A stretch of 64,000 nucleotides of DNA from Actinomycetes bacterium (GTDB taxonomy: Bacteria > Actinomycetota > Coriobacteriia > Coriobacteriales > JAEZZM01). The notes beneath the pieces are model-generated. The model was not told the origin of the DNA. It saw nothing but the letters and a program-made list of their open reading frames with translations, and did no database searches. A program made the position numbers and the translations under genes. The DNA is taken from the NCBI GenBank assembly GCA_023418575.1, contig JAEZZM010000018.1:19897-83896 (forward strand). The letters are read 5' to 3'. Positions 17,588 to 25,924 of the stretch are shown here, one piece after another; the first letter of the stretch is position 1; every line of letters starts with the position of its first letter.

Positions 17588-18484
17588 ATGAGTGATGACA
17601 GATCAAAAGACGCTCGCCAGGCCCTTGATAGCCTGCAAAGTTTTGATACGGGTGAATATAATGCCAGCCTTGCTCCTGACCCCAAAGCGAAGCCATTAGA
17701 GTCTTTAGATCACAGCCGTCTTGTTGGTATCAATACTAATAGATCAAGAGCAGAAGAGTTGTCATATAAGCCGCAAAAAAGTAATAAAGCGCTGGCTGTA
17801 ATTGCAGCTGTGTTAGTAGTTTTAGTATTACTGCTTGCGGTTTTGGTGATAATTGGCCTTCCCACAAGCTCTCAAAAAACACTTAAGTCAGGCCCTAGTA
17901 TCTTAGGTTCTGGACAGCAAAAAGATAAGAATCAGGGCAGTGCAGCTCAAGGACAAGTAACTACGCAAAGTCAAAAGACGAGTGCAGAGCAAACGCAGTC
18001 TGATAAGAGCCTGAGCGTTGAACAAAAAGAGGCTCTTACCAAGGCACGTGAGATTTTTGTCTATAACACTCAGGCCGATTTGAAGATAAAGCAGCTTTTG
18101 GCAGATGAATTTGATCTTTCTTACGATAAAAGCATTTCTGAGCGCAGTGAATATCTAAAGCATGCAGAAAGCCTAAAGACTGAAGTTAGCAAGCAACTTA
18201 AGCTTCTTGACCAAAGCAAGCTTCCTCAAAAAGCTGCTTCTTTGAGCTCTAAGCTTGATTTCTTAACACAGATGAACCTTGAGCGTTTAAATGTTTTGAT
18301 TGCAGCTTATAAGATCTCTTTGAATTATGATGACGCACGTACTCATAAAGATGAGATTTTGCAACCCTTTAGAGATGCCTATGCTCCAGGAACTAATGGC
18401 TCTAAATATGTAAAAGACTTCAAGGAAATGTATGCGGAAACTGAAGAGCTACTAAAAGAGCTTAAGACTGAGTATAATTACTAA
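17588..18484 (+). CDS. Single-pass membrane-anchored protein, unknown
   Basis: 298 residues from ATG 17588; AAGGGG at 17574-17579 is spaced 8 nt from it, while the upstream GTG 17579 is inside that ribosome site. A polar, Ser/Lys-rich cytoplasmic part (1-60) is followed by one transmembrane helix (about 63-86, VIAAVLVVLVLLLAVLVIIG). A Gln/Ser/Lys-rich linker and a helical extracytoplasmic domain (about 140-298) follow. No named family is recognised. It lies immediately upstream of a SurA-like lipoprotein, so the pair may act together at the cell surface (inference from position only). Confidence 0.65.
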   Translation: MSDDRSKDARQALDSLQSFDTGEYNASLAPDPKAKPLESLDHSRLVGINTNRSRAEELSYKPQKSNKALAVIAAVLVVLVLLLAVLVIIGLPTSSQKTLKSGPSILGSGQQKDKNQGSAAQGQVTTQSQKTSAEQTQSDKSLSVEQKEALTKAREIFVYNTQADLKIKQLLADEFDLSYDKSISERSEYLKHAESLKTEVSKQLKLLDQSKLPQKAASLSSKLDFLTQMNLERLNVLIAAYKISLNYDDARTHKDEILQPFRDAYAPGTNGSKYVKDFKEMYAETEELLKELKTEYNY

Positions 18485-18509
18485 GCCTTGTTTTATAAAA
18501 AGGAGAGTT

Positions 18510-19379
18510 ATGAAAACATTTAAATTTGCTTCTACTCAGTCTAAAAAAGCCTCACAAAAGGTCCTTGTGCTTGCCCTGGGTCTTAGTTTGGCAGGTTCAA
18601 GCTTGGCTTTAAGTGCTTGTTCTACAGCTTCTCAGGCCAATATGGAGCCCTTAGCTAAAATTAGCTTGGCAGAAAATGAGCTTGATCAGGTGGTGGGTAG
18701 CTATACCTATGAGGGTAAAACTAATAAGATTACGGCTCGCCAGGCCATAGAAGATGCCGTCTCACTTGATACTGCTAAAAAAGATGATGGCAGCTACCGT
18801 GTTCCCAGTGCAGATATGATTTTGACCTATGCACGCAATGCTGTATTAAATAGCTTGGTAGAAAAAAATGGTATTAGTGCAAGCGATGATGATATTACTA
18901 AATACCTTAAGGCTCAGTTCAATTTAGATTCTATTGCTGATTTAGCAAAGAACTACAATATGTCTGAAGATCAGGCTAAAAAGATTTTAAAAGAGACCGT
19001 TGGCGTTCAAAAGCTTAGAGAGCAGGTAAGCTCTGAAGGTTCTGCTCCTGTAGAGCCAAGCGCTCCTGCAGTACCAGAAGAAGGCAAGGAATCTGAGGCC
19101 ACTGAAGCCTATGCTGAATATCTCATTTCTTTGCTTGGTGATGAATGGGATGCAAATGCAGCTACCTGGGCTCGTCAAGATGGTCCTTATTACCACGCCT
19201 TAAAAGATATGGGCTTTGATGGTAAAACGGCTACCTTTGAGCTTGCTCAAACGGCATATTATATTGCTTTTAGTAACTATAATAGCCAGCAAGAAAGCTT
19301 AAACCAGAAGTGGACTGAATACCTTAATAGTGAACTTGCCAAGGCAAGTATTGAAATAAAGGTATTAGGCACCTTTTAA
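18510..19379 (+). CDS. SurA/PrsA-like lipoprotein (candidate foldase)
   Basis: 289 residues with strong ribosome site AAAAAGGAGAG. Residues 1-36 are a lipoprotein signal with lipobox LSAC (LALSAC, Cys about 37). The mature part looks like a SurA_N-type chaperone segment: MILTYARNAVLNSLVEKNGI, then DDITKYLKAQF and LAKNYNMSEDQAKKILKETVGVQKLREQV, the usual helix order. A Pro/Glu linker and a C-terminal helical part follow. No parvulin-type rotamase domain is evident, so it may be a chaperone-only paralogue of PrsA. It would sit on the outer face of the membrane. Confidence 0.7.
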   Translation: MKTFKFASTQSKKASQKVLVLALGLSLAGSSLALSACSTASQANMEPLAKISLAENELDQVVGSYTYEGKTNKITARQAIEDAVSLDTAKKDDGSYRVPSADMILTYARNAVLNSLVEKNGISASDDDITKYLKAQFNLDSIADLAKNYNMSEDQAKKILKETVGVQKLREQVSSEGSAPVEPSAPAVPEEGKESEATEAYAEYLISLLGDEWDANAATWARQDGPYYHALKDMGFDGKTATFELAQTAYYIAFSNYNSQQESLNQKWTEYLNSELAKASIEIKVLGTF

Positions 19380-19385
19380 GTTTTG

Positions 19386-19955
19386 ATGTTCAGCAAGCAA
19401 AAGCTAAACAAACAAAAGATAGATGCAGTTGAGAGTTTCTTATGCAAGAAAGCGCAGAGTTCTCAACTGCGTTTTTTATTGAGCGCTTGTTTGGTGGGGG
19501 AGAATTGTCGCTATGATGGCACTTCCAAAATGCAGCAACAAGCCTGGGACGCACAAAGCTTTTCAGGTGCTTATCCTCAGTTATTAAAGATAGAGCTTAT
19601 CTGTCCAGAGCTATTGGGAGGCCTGGTAGTTCCCCGCGCTCCTGCAGAACTGCAGTCTCAGGCAAAACATGTCACAGTCATCAACAGTCTGGGCTGTGAC
19701 GTAACAAAAGAGTATTTAAGAGGGGCGCAGCGCAGTCTTGAACTTGCAAAGGAATTTAAGGCTGATCTTTGTGTTTTAAAATCAAAAAGCCCCTCATGTT
19801 CATGCTATCAAGTCTATGACGGCAGTTTTAGCAAAACCTTAATCCCTGGACAGGGCGTAAGTGCCGCTCTTTTGCAAAAGGCGGGATTTATCTGTATAGA
19901 TGAAGGGGACTTTTCTTTACTCTGGCCAGAATTGAAAAAGATTTTATTAAGATAA
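19386..19955 (+). CDS. DUF523 family protein
   Basis: About 190 residues. The DUF523 signature is LLSACLVGENCRYDG (near residue 33), followed by ICPELLGGLVVPRAP, KSPSCS and the GQGVSAALLQKAG ending. The conserved cysteines suggest a metal or iron-sulfur ligand role. The biochemical function is unknown; some relatives are fused to DUF1722. The ATG at 19386 is preceded by an in-frame TTG at 19383 and neither has a good ribosome site, so the start is uncertain. It follows the lipoprotein gene by 6 bp and probably shares its transcript. Confidence 0.82.
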   Translation: MFSKQKLNKQKIDAVESFLCKKAQSSQLRFLLSACLVGENCRYDGTSKMQQQAWDAQSFSGAYPQLLKIELICPELLGGLVVPRAPAELQSQAKHVTVINSLGCDVTKEYLRGAQRSLELAKEFKADLCVLKSKSPSCSCYQVYDGSFSKTLIPGQGVSAALLQKAGFICIDEGDFSLLWPELKKILLR

Positions 19956-20012
19956 GCGCTGCAGAAATTAATTAAATGTGCCCGGCAAGCCACCTAGCTT
20001 CATGCTCGTGCC

Positions 20013-20018
20013 TATACT
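20013..20018 (+). promoter_or_regulatory. -10 box directly upstream of comF ATG
   Basis: TATACT at 20013-20018 is followed by only 6 nt (GGGCTT) before the ATG at 20025, and no Shine-Dalgarno is present. This suggests a leaderless transcript. The -35 is not convincing. Confidence 0.4.
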
Positions 20019-20024
20019 GGGCTT

Positions 20025-20756
20025 ATGATAACTAAGATATCCTCTTTTCATAAAGGCTTGGAGCTTATCGCCCAGCTTATTTTTCCTCAGGCCTGCTGTG
20101 TTTGCATGAAGCCAAATTCGCTTTTTTGCGATGAGTGCAAAGCATTAATTAGGCGTACAGATGCAGCTACAGCATGTACTAATTGCGGTGCCGCCTTTGG
20201 TTATCTTACCTGCACCGAGTGCAAAAAGGAAAGCTGGGAGTTTGATATGCTCATGTCTTGTGCCAGCTATGAACACCCGCTTGATCTGCTTGTAAAATGC
20301 TATAAAGATAAAGGTGAGCAAGGTCTTTCAAAAGAAATAGCTCAGCTAATGTATGAGGCCTATTTAAGCTATGCAGCCCTTAGACCTGAGCTTATTAACA
20401 TAGAAGCTCTGTGTTATATACCTGCTACACCTAAGGCGTATAGACGCAGAGGCTTTGATCATATGCGCAAGATTGCCCAGGATTTTTCTGACTTAAGTAA
20501 ACTCGAGCTTATCAACTGCTTTTATAAGGAATCTCGGCTAGATCAGCGTAGTTTGGGACGTGAAGAGCGTAAAGAAAATGCGGCACAATCGCTACATATA
20601 AAGGATGCCAGGACTGCTGCAAGTCTTGAAAATAAGCAGCTTTTGCTCATTGATGATGTGCTTACAACAGGCGCCACCTTAAGGGAGGGAGCAGCCTTGC
20701 TAAAAGAGGTAGGAGCAAAGGCGGTTTTTGGCCTTGTTTTGGCGCGAGTTTGGTAA
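20025..20756 (+). CDS. comF: ComF family phosphoribosyltransferase-like protein
   Basis: 243 residues. An N-terminal zinc-ribbon-like part has four CxxC pairs (CCVC, CDEC, CTNC, CTEC). A type I phosphoribosyltransferase domain follows, with the PRPP loop LLLIDDVLTTGATL near residues 207-220. RRRGFDHM near 143 is the usual ComF/GntX feature. ComF proteins take part in DNA uptake in competent bacteria, but many carriers are not known to be competent. It appears to have a start-proximal promoter and a weak terminator downstream. Confidence 0.85.
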   Translation: MITKISSFHKGLELIAQLIFPQACCVCMKPNSLFCDECKALIRRTDAATACTNCGAAFGYLTCTECKKESWEFDMLMSCASYEHPLDLLVKCYKDKGEQGLSKEIAQLMYEAYLSYAALRPELINIEALCYIPATPKAYRRRGFDHMRKIAQDFSDLSKLELINCFYKESRLDQRSLGREERKENAAQSLHIKDARTAASLENKQLLLIDDVLTTGATLREGAALLKEVGAKAVFGLVLARVW

Positions 20757-21060
20757 GAGAAGCATTTACATTTAAAAAACTATCCATTACAATAAGACCG
20801 GTATTAAGAAATGAAATACTAAGTATCTTGTATTACGGGTTTTAATACTCTTGCACTTTGAGAGTTATATAGCACTTCATCCGCAGCTAGACTACGGCTT
20901 TTTAATTCATCATTTTCATTATAAATACACTTACATAACAATTAATGAGTAAGCAGCATGATTTTAAGCAAAGGGGAGCTTTTTTGTGCAGCTTATTTTT
21001 TGATGAATAAGGGACCATGGTAAACACAACTTCGATAGCGCTACAAGGAGGAGATTTGTG
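20757..21060. other. Spacer between comF and the glycine symporter
   Basis: AT-rich non-coding sequence with a weak terminator near 20890. No gene, riboswitch or tRNA is recognised. I specifically looked for a glycine riboswitch core and did not see one. AAGGAGG at 21045-21051 lies in front of a short leader ORF described separately. Confidence 0.5.
20881..20903 (+). terminator. Possible terminator after comF
   Basis: CCGCAG (20881-20886) pairs with CTACGG (20892-20897) with one mismatch, then CTTTTTAA. It lies 125 bp after the comF stop. Weak stem. Confidence 0.4.
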
Positions 21061-21095
21061 AAATGAGGCAAGGGGATAAAAGGCCTCATTTTTAT
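21061..21095 (+). terminator. Terminator/attenuator in leader of the glycine symporter
   Basis: Perfect 9-bp stem AAATGAGGC (21061-21069) with GCCTCATTT (21083-21091), 13-nt loop, then TTAT. It sits 52 bp before the symporter ATG and long after comF, so it may act as a leader attenuator. Confidence 0.6.
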
Positions 21096-21119
21096 CAGGA
21101 CACTAAAAGGGTCGTTTAG
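21063..21119 (+). CDS. Putative 18-residue leader peptide
   Basis: ATG 21063 lies 11 nt after AAGGAGG (21045-21051) and opens an 18-codon frame, MRQGDKRPHFYQDTKRVV. The frame overlaps the hairpin at 21061-21091. A ribosome on it would melt the terminator. GTG 21058 (a two-codon ORF) is better spaced to the same ribosome site. It could be chance. Confidence 0.3.
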   Translation: MRQGDKRPHFYQDTKRVV

Positions 21120-21146
21120 GCCACTTAGTTCATTGGGGAGTAATCA

Positions 21147-22613
21147 ATGGATGCTTTTAATTCTGCCATTTTAGCTGTACAAAATGTGCTTGCGGGTTAT
21201 GTCTTGCTATTTATCTTGGTGGGTGCAGGTATCTGGCTCACTATTCAAACAGGATTTGTCCAAGTTAGAGAATTTGGCAATGGCTGGAGACGTCTTGTTA
21301 ACGGTCTTTCTAAGGGCGATAAGGACGAAGACAAATCAAAAGGCGGCCTTTCTGCTTTCCAGGCTGCAACTACTGCTATTGCTGGTCAGGTAGGTACCGG
21401 TAATATCGCAGGTGTTGCTACTGCTATTGCAGCAGGTGGACCAGGAGCCGTCTTTTGGATGTGGATTTCAGCATTCTTGGGAATGTCAACCATTTTCTCA
21501 GAGGCAGTTCTAGCCCAAATTTATCGTCGCAAGGATGCAGATGGTAATGTTTTGGGTGGTCCAGTTTACTATATCTTAGCTGCTTTTAAGGGAAATCTTG
21601 GAAAGTTCTTAGCAGCTCTCTTTGCCATCTTGATTACCATTGCCTTGGGTTTATGTGGTAACGCAGTACAGGCAAACTCAATTTCTGACGCATTTCATAC
21701 AGCATTCTTTGCAGATATGACCTCAGGCTTTAATTTTGCTGGTCAGTTTGTTACCTGGGATAAGCTTATCTTTGGTATCTTAATTGCAATTTTAGCTTGG
21801 ATAGTTTTTGCTGGTGGCGTTAAGCGCATTGGTCATGTTACCGAGCGCCTTGTTCCCATCATGGCAATTTTCTACCTTGTTGGTTGTTTGATCATTGTAG
21901 TTGTTAACTTCAAGATGATCCCTTATACCATTGGCATTATTTTCCATGGCGCCTTCTCTCCAGAGGGTATTGCTGGTGGCGCCTTTGGTATAAGCATTAA
22001 AGAAGCAGTTCGTTTGGGTATTGCTCGCGGTTTGTTTAACAATGAGGCTGGTTTAGGTTCTACACCTAATGCCCATGCACAGGCAAATGTTGCTCATCCT
22101 TGCCAGCAGGGACAGCTTGCAATTTTTTCAGTATTTACCTGCACCATGGTGCTTACCACACTTACCGCTATCGTGATCATTATTACTGGTATGTGTGAGC
22201 CAGGTTCCATTGGTAGAGCTGCCGATACGGGCGCGCTCTTTACCGGCGTATCTCTAACTCAGGCAGCTTTCTCAACACTGTATGGTGGATTTGGTAACAT
22301 CTTTATCGCCATAGCTATGCTTTTCTTTGCCTTCTCAACTATCTTGGGTTGGTATTTTTATGGTGAGTCTAATATTCGCTATCTCTTTGGTAAAAAAGCC
22401 AAATATCCGTATCTTATTTGCGTATGCATCTTGATCATACTGGGATCTTTGGTACAAGTAGAAACCGTTTGGAACCTCTCGGACGTATTTAATTCTGCAA
22501 TGGTTATTCCAAACGTATTGGCAGTAGTTGCGCTAACTGCTGTGGTAAAGAAATCTTATAAGAATTATCGTGAGGAGTTCTTGCCAAATCATCCAGAAGA
22601 TGGCTCTAAGTAG
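21147..22613 (+). CDS. Alanine/glycine:cation symporter (AGCS family)
   Basis: 488 residues with about 11 hydrophobic helices and the AGCS hallmarks FQAATTAIAGQVGTGNIAGV (residues 71-90), GGPGAVFWMWISAFLGMST and GIARGLFNNEAGLGSTPNAH. These transporters bring in alanine or glycine with sodium or protons. It lies directly upstream of the glycine reductase genes, in the same direction and 63 bp before grdX, so glycine uptake for reduction is the natural reading (inference). Good ribosome site (GGGGAG). The leader holds a hairpin terminator. Confidence 0.93.
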   Translation: MDAFNSAILAVQNVLAGYVLLFILVGAGIWLTIQTGFVQVREFGNGWRRLVNGLSKGDKDEDKSKGGLSAFQAATTAIAGQVGTGNIAGVATAIAAGGPGAVFWMWISAFLGMSTIFSEAVLAQIYRRKDADGNVLGGPVYYILAAFKGNLGKFLAALFAILITIALGLCGNAVQANSISDAFHTAFFADMTSGFNFAGQFVTWDKLIFGILIAILAWIVFAGGVKRIGHVTERLVPIMAIFYLVGCLIIVVVNFKMIPYTIGIIFHGAFSPEGIAGGAFGISIKEAVRLGIARGLFNNEAGLGSTPNAHAQANVAHPCQQGQLAIFSVFTCTMVLTTLTAIVIIITGMCEPGSIGRAADTGALFTGVSLTQAAFSTLYGGFGNIFIAIAMLFFAFSTILGWYFYGESNIRYLFGKKAKYPYLICVCILIILGSLVQVETVWNLSDVFNSAMVIPNVLAVVALTAVVKKSYKNYREEFLPNHPEDGSK

Positions 22614-22676
22614 CTTTTGGATAAAACAGGTATAAGATAAACGGATATAAGAAATAATGCTGGGGGGCTTTAAACA

Positions 22677-23087
22677 GTGAAACAGGGGCACTGTTATTTG
22701 ATGACAAATAATCCGCTTCTTTTAGAGTTTGATAACTTGCCTGATAAGCTCGAGCTTATCTATCATGAGTGCAGTATAGTTGAGCTTTTTGAGAAGCTAA
22801 GGGACAAGGTTCATCAGGGAGCCCGGCTACTTAGCCACCCTCTTTCTGGCAGTGTAAAGCCAGGAGAGACAGCATATAAATCAGTATTGTTTGAGCTAGA
22901 TCTGGGGGAGATAGAGCTGTCTGCTCGGACATTGGATCTAAGATCGCTTCAACTGGTAGAACAGGCGTTTGAGGCTTGCAAAAAGTTTCACTTTAAGACG
23001 GAGCTTTTTGATGAAGCAAGCCTCAAGGATTTTCAGATGGTTGATGCTTCTTTAATTCAATCTGCCCTTGATTCCGCACAGATTTAG
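22677..23087 (+). CDS. grdX: GrdX family protein
   Basis: 136 residues; start GTG 22677 behind a G-rich ribosome site (ATG 22701 is an alternative just before the conserved TNNPLL). It matches the small GrdX protein found at the head of glycine, sarcosine and betaine reductase operons: TNNP near the start, then a hydrophilic alpha/beta part (VEQAFEACKKFHFKTELFDE). Its biochemical role is unknown. Position first in the grd cluster supports the call. Confidence 0.75.
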   Translation: MKQGHCYLMTNNPLLLEFDNLPDKLELIYHECSIVELFEKLRDKVHQGARLLSHPLSGSVKPGETAYKSVLFELDLGEIELSARTLDLRSLQLVEQAFEACKKFHFKTELFDEASLKDFQMVDASLIQSALDSAQI

Positions 23088-23181
23088 ACTGACTGACTAG
23101 GCTTGTAGTTGAGCTTAGAAGCGAAAGCTTAGAGTGCATGGTAAGAAATGTGATGTCGTGTCCAATGAAAGGGGTTTTTCT

Positions 23182-24462
23182 ATGAGATTAGAGCTTGGAC
23201 ATATCTACATCAAAGACATACAGTTTGCTCAGGAATCTAAGATTGAAGATTCAGTCTTATATGTTTCTAAAGATGAGCTAAGAGAGCTTGTTTTAGAAGA
23301 TGAGCATCTTGTTTCAGTTGAGTTTGATCTTGCCTTCCCTGGGGATTCAACAAGAATAACTCCCGTTAAAGATGTTATTGAGCCTCGCGTAAAAGTTGAG
23401 GGTAGAGGCGGAATTTTCCCCGGTGTTATCGCTAAGGTAGATACTGTTGGTTCAGGTAAGACCTATGCTCTTAAAGGAATGGCTGTAGTTACTGCAGGTA
23501 AAATTGTTGGTTTCCAAGAGGGCGTAATTGATATGAGCGGTCCTGGCGCTGACTACACTCCTTTTTCTAAAACCATTAACCTTGTTATGGTATGCGAGCC
23601 AAAAGAAGGCCTTGCGCAGCATGATTATGAGCGCGCAGTACGCTTTGCCGGCTTTAAAGTTGCCACTCATTTGGGAGAGCTTGCTCGCAATCTTGAAGCA
23701 GACGAGACTAAGGTTTATGAGACCTGTGGCATCAAAGAAGGCATAGAGAAGTTCAAAGAGCTCCCTCGTGTTGCTTATGTACAGATGCTTCAATCACAGG
23801 GTCTATTGCATGATACCTATGTATATGGAGTAGATGCAAAACAGATATTACCTACCATTATGCATCCAACTGAGGTTATGGATGGAGCTATTGTTTCAGG
23901 TAACTGCGTTTCTGCCTGCGATAAAAACCCAACTTATGTGCACCTCAACAATCCAGTAGTTGAGGATATGTTTGAAGAGCATGGTAAGAGCTTTAATTTT
24001 GTAGCTCACATCATCACCAATGAAAATGTATTCCTTGCTGATAAGCAGCGCTCTTCTGATTGGACTGCTAAGCTGTGCAAGATGCTTGATTTAGATGGTG
24101 TTATTGTTTCTCAAGAGGGCTTTGGTAACCCCGATACCGACCTTATCATGAACTGTAAGAAGATTGAGGCTGAAGGCATCAAGACCGTAATCATCACTGA
24201 TGAATATGCTGGTCGTGATGGTAAGTCTCAGTCATTGGCAGATGCAGACGTGGCTGCAGACGCAGTGGTAACTGGTGGTAATGCCAACGAGCTTATCGTA
24301 TTACCTAAGATGGACAAACTCATTGGTACCTTGGACTACATCACCAAGATTGCTGGTGCAAGTGAAGAGACCTTGCATGAGGATGGTTCATTAGAAGTTG
24401 AGCTTCAGGTAATCACAGGCGCTACCAATGAGACTGGCTTTAATAAGCTCTCAGCACGTTAA
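23182..24462 (+). CDS. grdE: Glycine/sarcosine/betaine reductase component B, GrdE-type proprotein
   Basis: 426 residues from ATG 23182 (AAAGGGG 8 nt upstream), where the family start MRLELGHIYIKD begins; an upstream GTG frame adds 16 unrelated residues. In the family this proprotein is self-cleaved before a Cys to give two subunits, one bearing a pyruvoyl group that binds the amino acid as a Schiff base. The site is visible as SGNCVSACDKNPTYVHLNNP around residues 241-260. With GrdB it forms the substrate-binding component B. Whether it prefers glycine, sarcosine or betaine cannot be told by eye; the neighbouring symporter favours glycine. It is 14 bp upstream of grdB. Confidence 0.9.
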   Translation: MRLELGHIYIKDIQFAQESKIEDSVLYVSKDELRELVLEDEHLVSVEFDLAFPGDSTRITPVKDVIEPRVKVEGRGGIFPGVIAKVDTVGSGKTYALKGMAVVTAGKIVGFQEGVIDMSGPGADYTPFSKTINLVMVCEPKEGLAQHDYERAVRFAGFKVATHLGELARNLEADETKVYETCGIKEGIEKFKELPRVAYVQMLQSQGLLHDTYVYGVDAKQILPTIMHPTEVMDGAIVSGNCVSACDKNPTYVHLNNPVVEDMFEEHGKSFNFVAHIITNENVFLADKQRSSDWTAKLCKMLDLDGVIVSQEGFGNPDTDLIMNCKKIEAEGIKTVIITDEYAGRDGKSQSLADADVAADAVVTGGNANELIVLPKMDKLIGTLDYITKIAGASEETLHEDGSLEVELQVITGATNETGFNKLSAR

Positions 24463-24476
24463 TAGGGGGATAATCC

Positions 24477-25787
24477 ATGTCTAAATTAAGAGTTGTACAT
24501 TATATCAACCAATTTTTTGCTCAGATTGGTGGAGAAGAAAAGGCAGATATTCCTGCAGAATTGCGTGAAGATGGCGCAGTAGGACCAGGTCTTGCAATTA
24601 ACCAGGCCTTTGGCGATGAGGCAGAGATTGTAGCTACCGTAATCTGCGGTGATGGCTACTTTAACGAGAATATTGAAAAGGCCACAGCTGAGATTGTTGA
24701 GATGGTAAAGTCTCAAAATCCTGATCTTTTTATAGCAGGCCCTGCATTTAATGCTGGACGTTATGGCGTTGCCTGTGGTAGTGTTGCTAAGGCAGTAAAA
24801 GAGCAGCTAGGTATTCCTGTTTTAACAGGTATGTATGTTGAAAATCCTGGTGCAGATATGTTTAAGCAAGAGCTCTACATTATCTCTACCAAAAACTCTG
24901 CTGCTGGTATGAGAACCGCTGCACCTGCTATGGCTAAATTGGCACTTAAGCTTGCTAAGGGCGAGAAAATAGGCTCATCTTCACAAGAGGGCTATATACC
25001 CAATGGTGTGCGTGTAAACTTCTTTGAAGAGGAGCGCGGATCAAAGCGTGCTGTTAAGATGCTTATCAATAAGCTTGCAGGTAAGCCTTTCGAGACTGAG
25101 TATCCCATGCCCAGCTTTGATCGTGTAGATCCTAATCCTGCACTTAAAGATCTAAGCACTGCTCGCATTGCTCTAGTAACTTCTGGAGGAATTGTACCAG
25201 CGGGTAACCCAGATCATATTGAGAGTTCTAACGCTTCTCATTATGGGGAATATGACATTAGTGGTGTAGAAGATTTAACTGCAGATAGCTATGAGACTGC
25301 ACATGGTGGTTATGATCCAGTCTATGCAAACCAGGACGCAGACCGTGTTTTGCCCGTTGATGTCTTGCGTGAACTTGAAAAAGAAGGCAAAATTGGTAAG
25401 CTTCATGAGAAGTTCTATACAACGGTTGGTAATGGTACTGCAGTAGCCTCTTCAAAGGCTTTTGCTGAGGAATTCTCTCAGACTCTTAAAAAAGATGGGG
25501 TTGACGCTGTAATTCTAACCTCCACTTGAGGTACCTGCACACGTTGCGGTGCAACGATGGTTAAAGAAGTAGAGCGTGCTGGTATTCCAGTTGTTCATAT
25601 CTGTACAGTTACCCCTATCTCAATGACGGTGGGTGCTAACAGAATTGTTCCAGCTGTTGCTATCCCTTATCCCTTGGGAGATCCCAACAAGAGCGCTGAA
25701 GAGGAAAAAGAGATTCGTCGTCACTTGGTAGAAAAGGCTCTTAATGCTCTTGCTACTGAGGTTGAGGGACAGACTATCTTTGAGTAG
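24477..25787 (+). CDS. grdB: Selenoprotein component B of glycine reductase, GrdB-type (Sec at TGA 25527)
   Basis: 436 residues when the in-frame TGA at 25527-25529 (codon 351) is read as selenocysteine. Before it the frame ends VDAVILTST; after it continues GTCTRCGATMVKEVERAGIP, the exact family context TSTUGTCTRCGATM. Without Sec the protein would lose its catalytic site and last 86 residues. In the family the Sec attacks the substrate held on the pyruvoyl subunit, releases ammonia and passes the carboxymethyl group to the Sec of GrdA. A hairpin after the TGA fits a bacterial SECIS. Conventional gene callers will split it at 25529 and 25557. Confidence 0.95.
25527..25556 (+). promoter_or_regulatory. 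UGA-Sec codon and bSECIS hairpin of grdB
   Basis: The TGA is followed by a perfect 6-bp stem CGTTGC (25542-25547) and GCAACG (25551-25556) with loop GGT. The loop G lies 19 nt after the TGA. A GGU-type apical loop at this distance is typical of the SelB-binding bacterial SECIS. Confidence 0.75.
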
Positions 25788-25810
25788 CAAGAAACAGAAA
25801 ACGAGCTACA

Positions 25811-25843
25811 TAAGCACTATTTAAGCACTACTTGAGCACTACA
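25811..25843. repeat. 11-bp tandem repeat after grdB
   Basis: Three units TAAGCACTATT, TAAGCACTACT and TGAGCACTACA, 24 bp after the grdB stop. Confidence 0.55.
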
Positions 25844-25924
25844 GGTTCTATGTATTGTAAGTCCGTTGCGAGGTGGCCTTGAGCCTTAAATTAAGTCTTG
25901 GGGCCACTGGAATGGGAGTTGTGT

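Noticed and set aside
20757..21146. Glycine riboswitch upstream of the symporter and grd genes
   Set aside because: I searched by eye for the conserved purine-rich core and tandem aptamers and found neither; only a plain hairpin terminator and a short ORF are visible.
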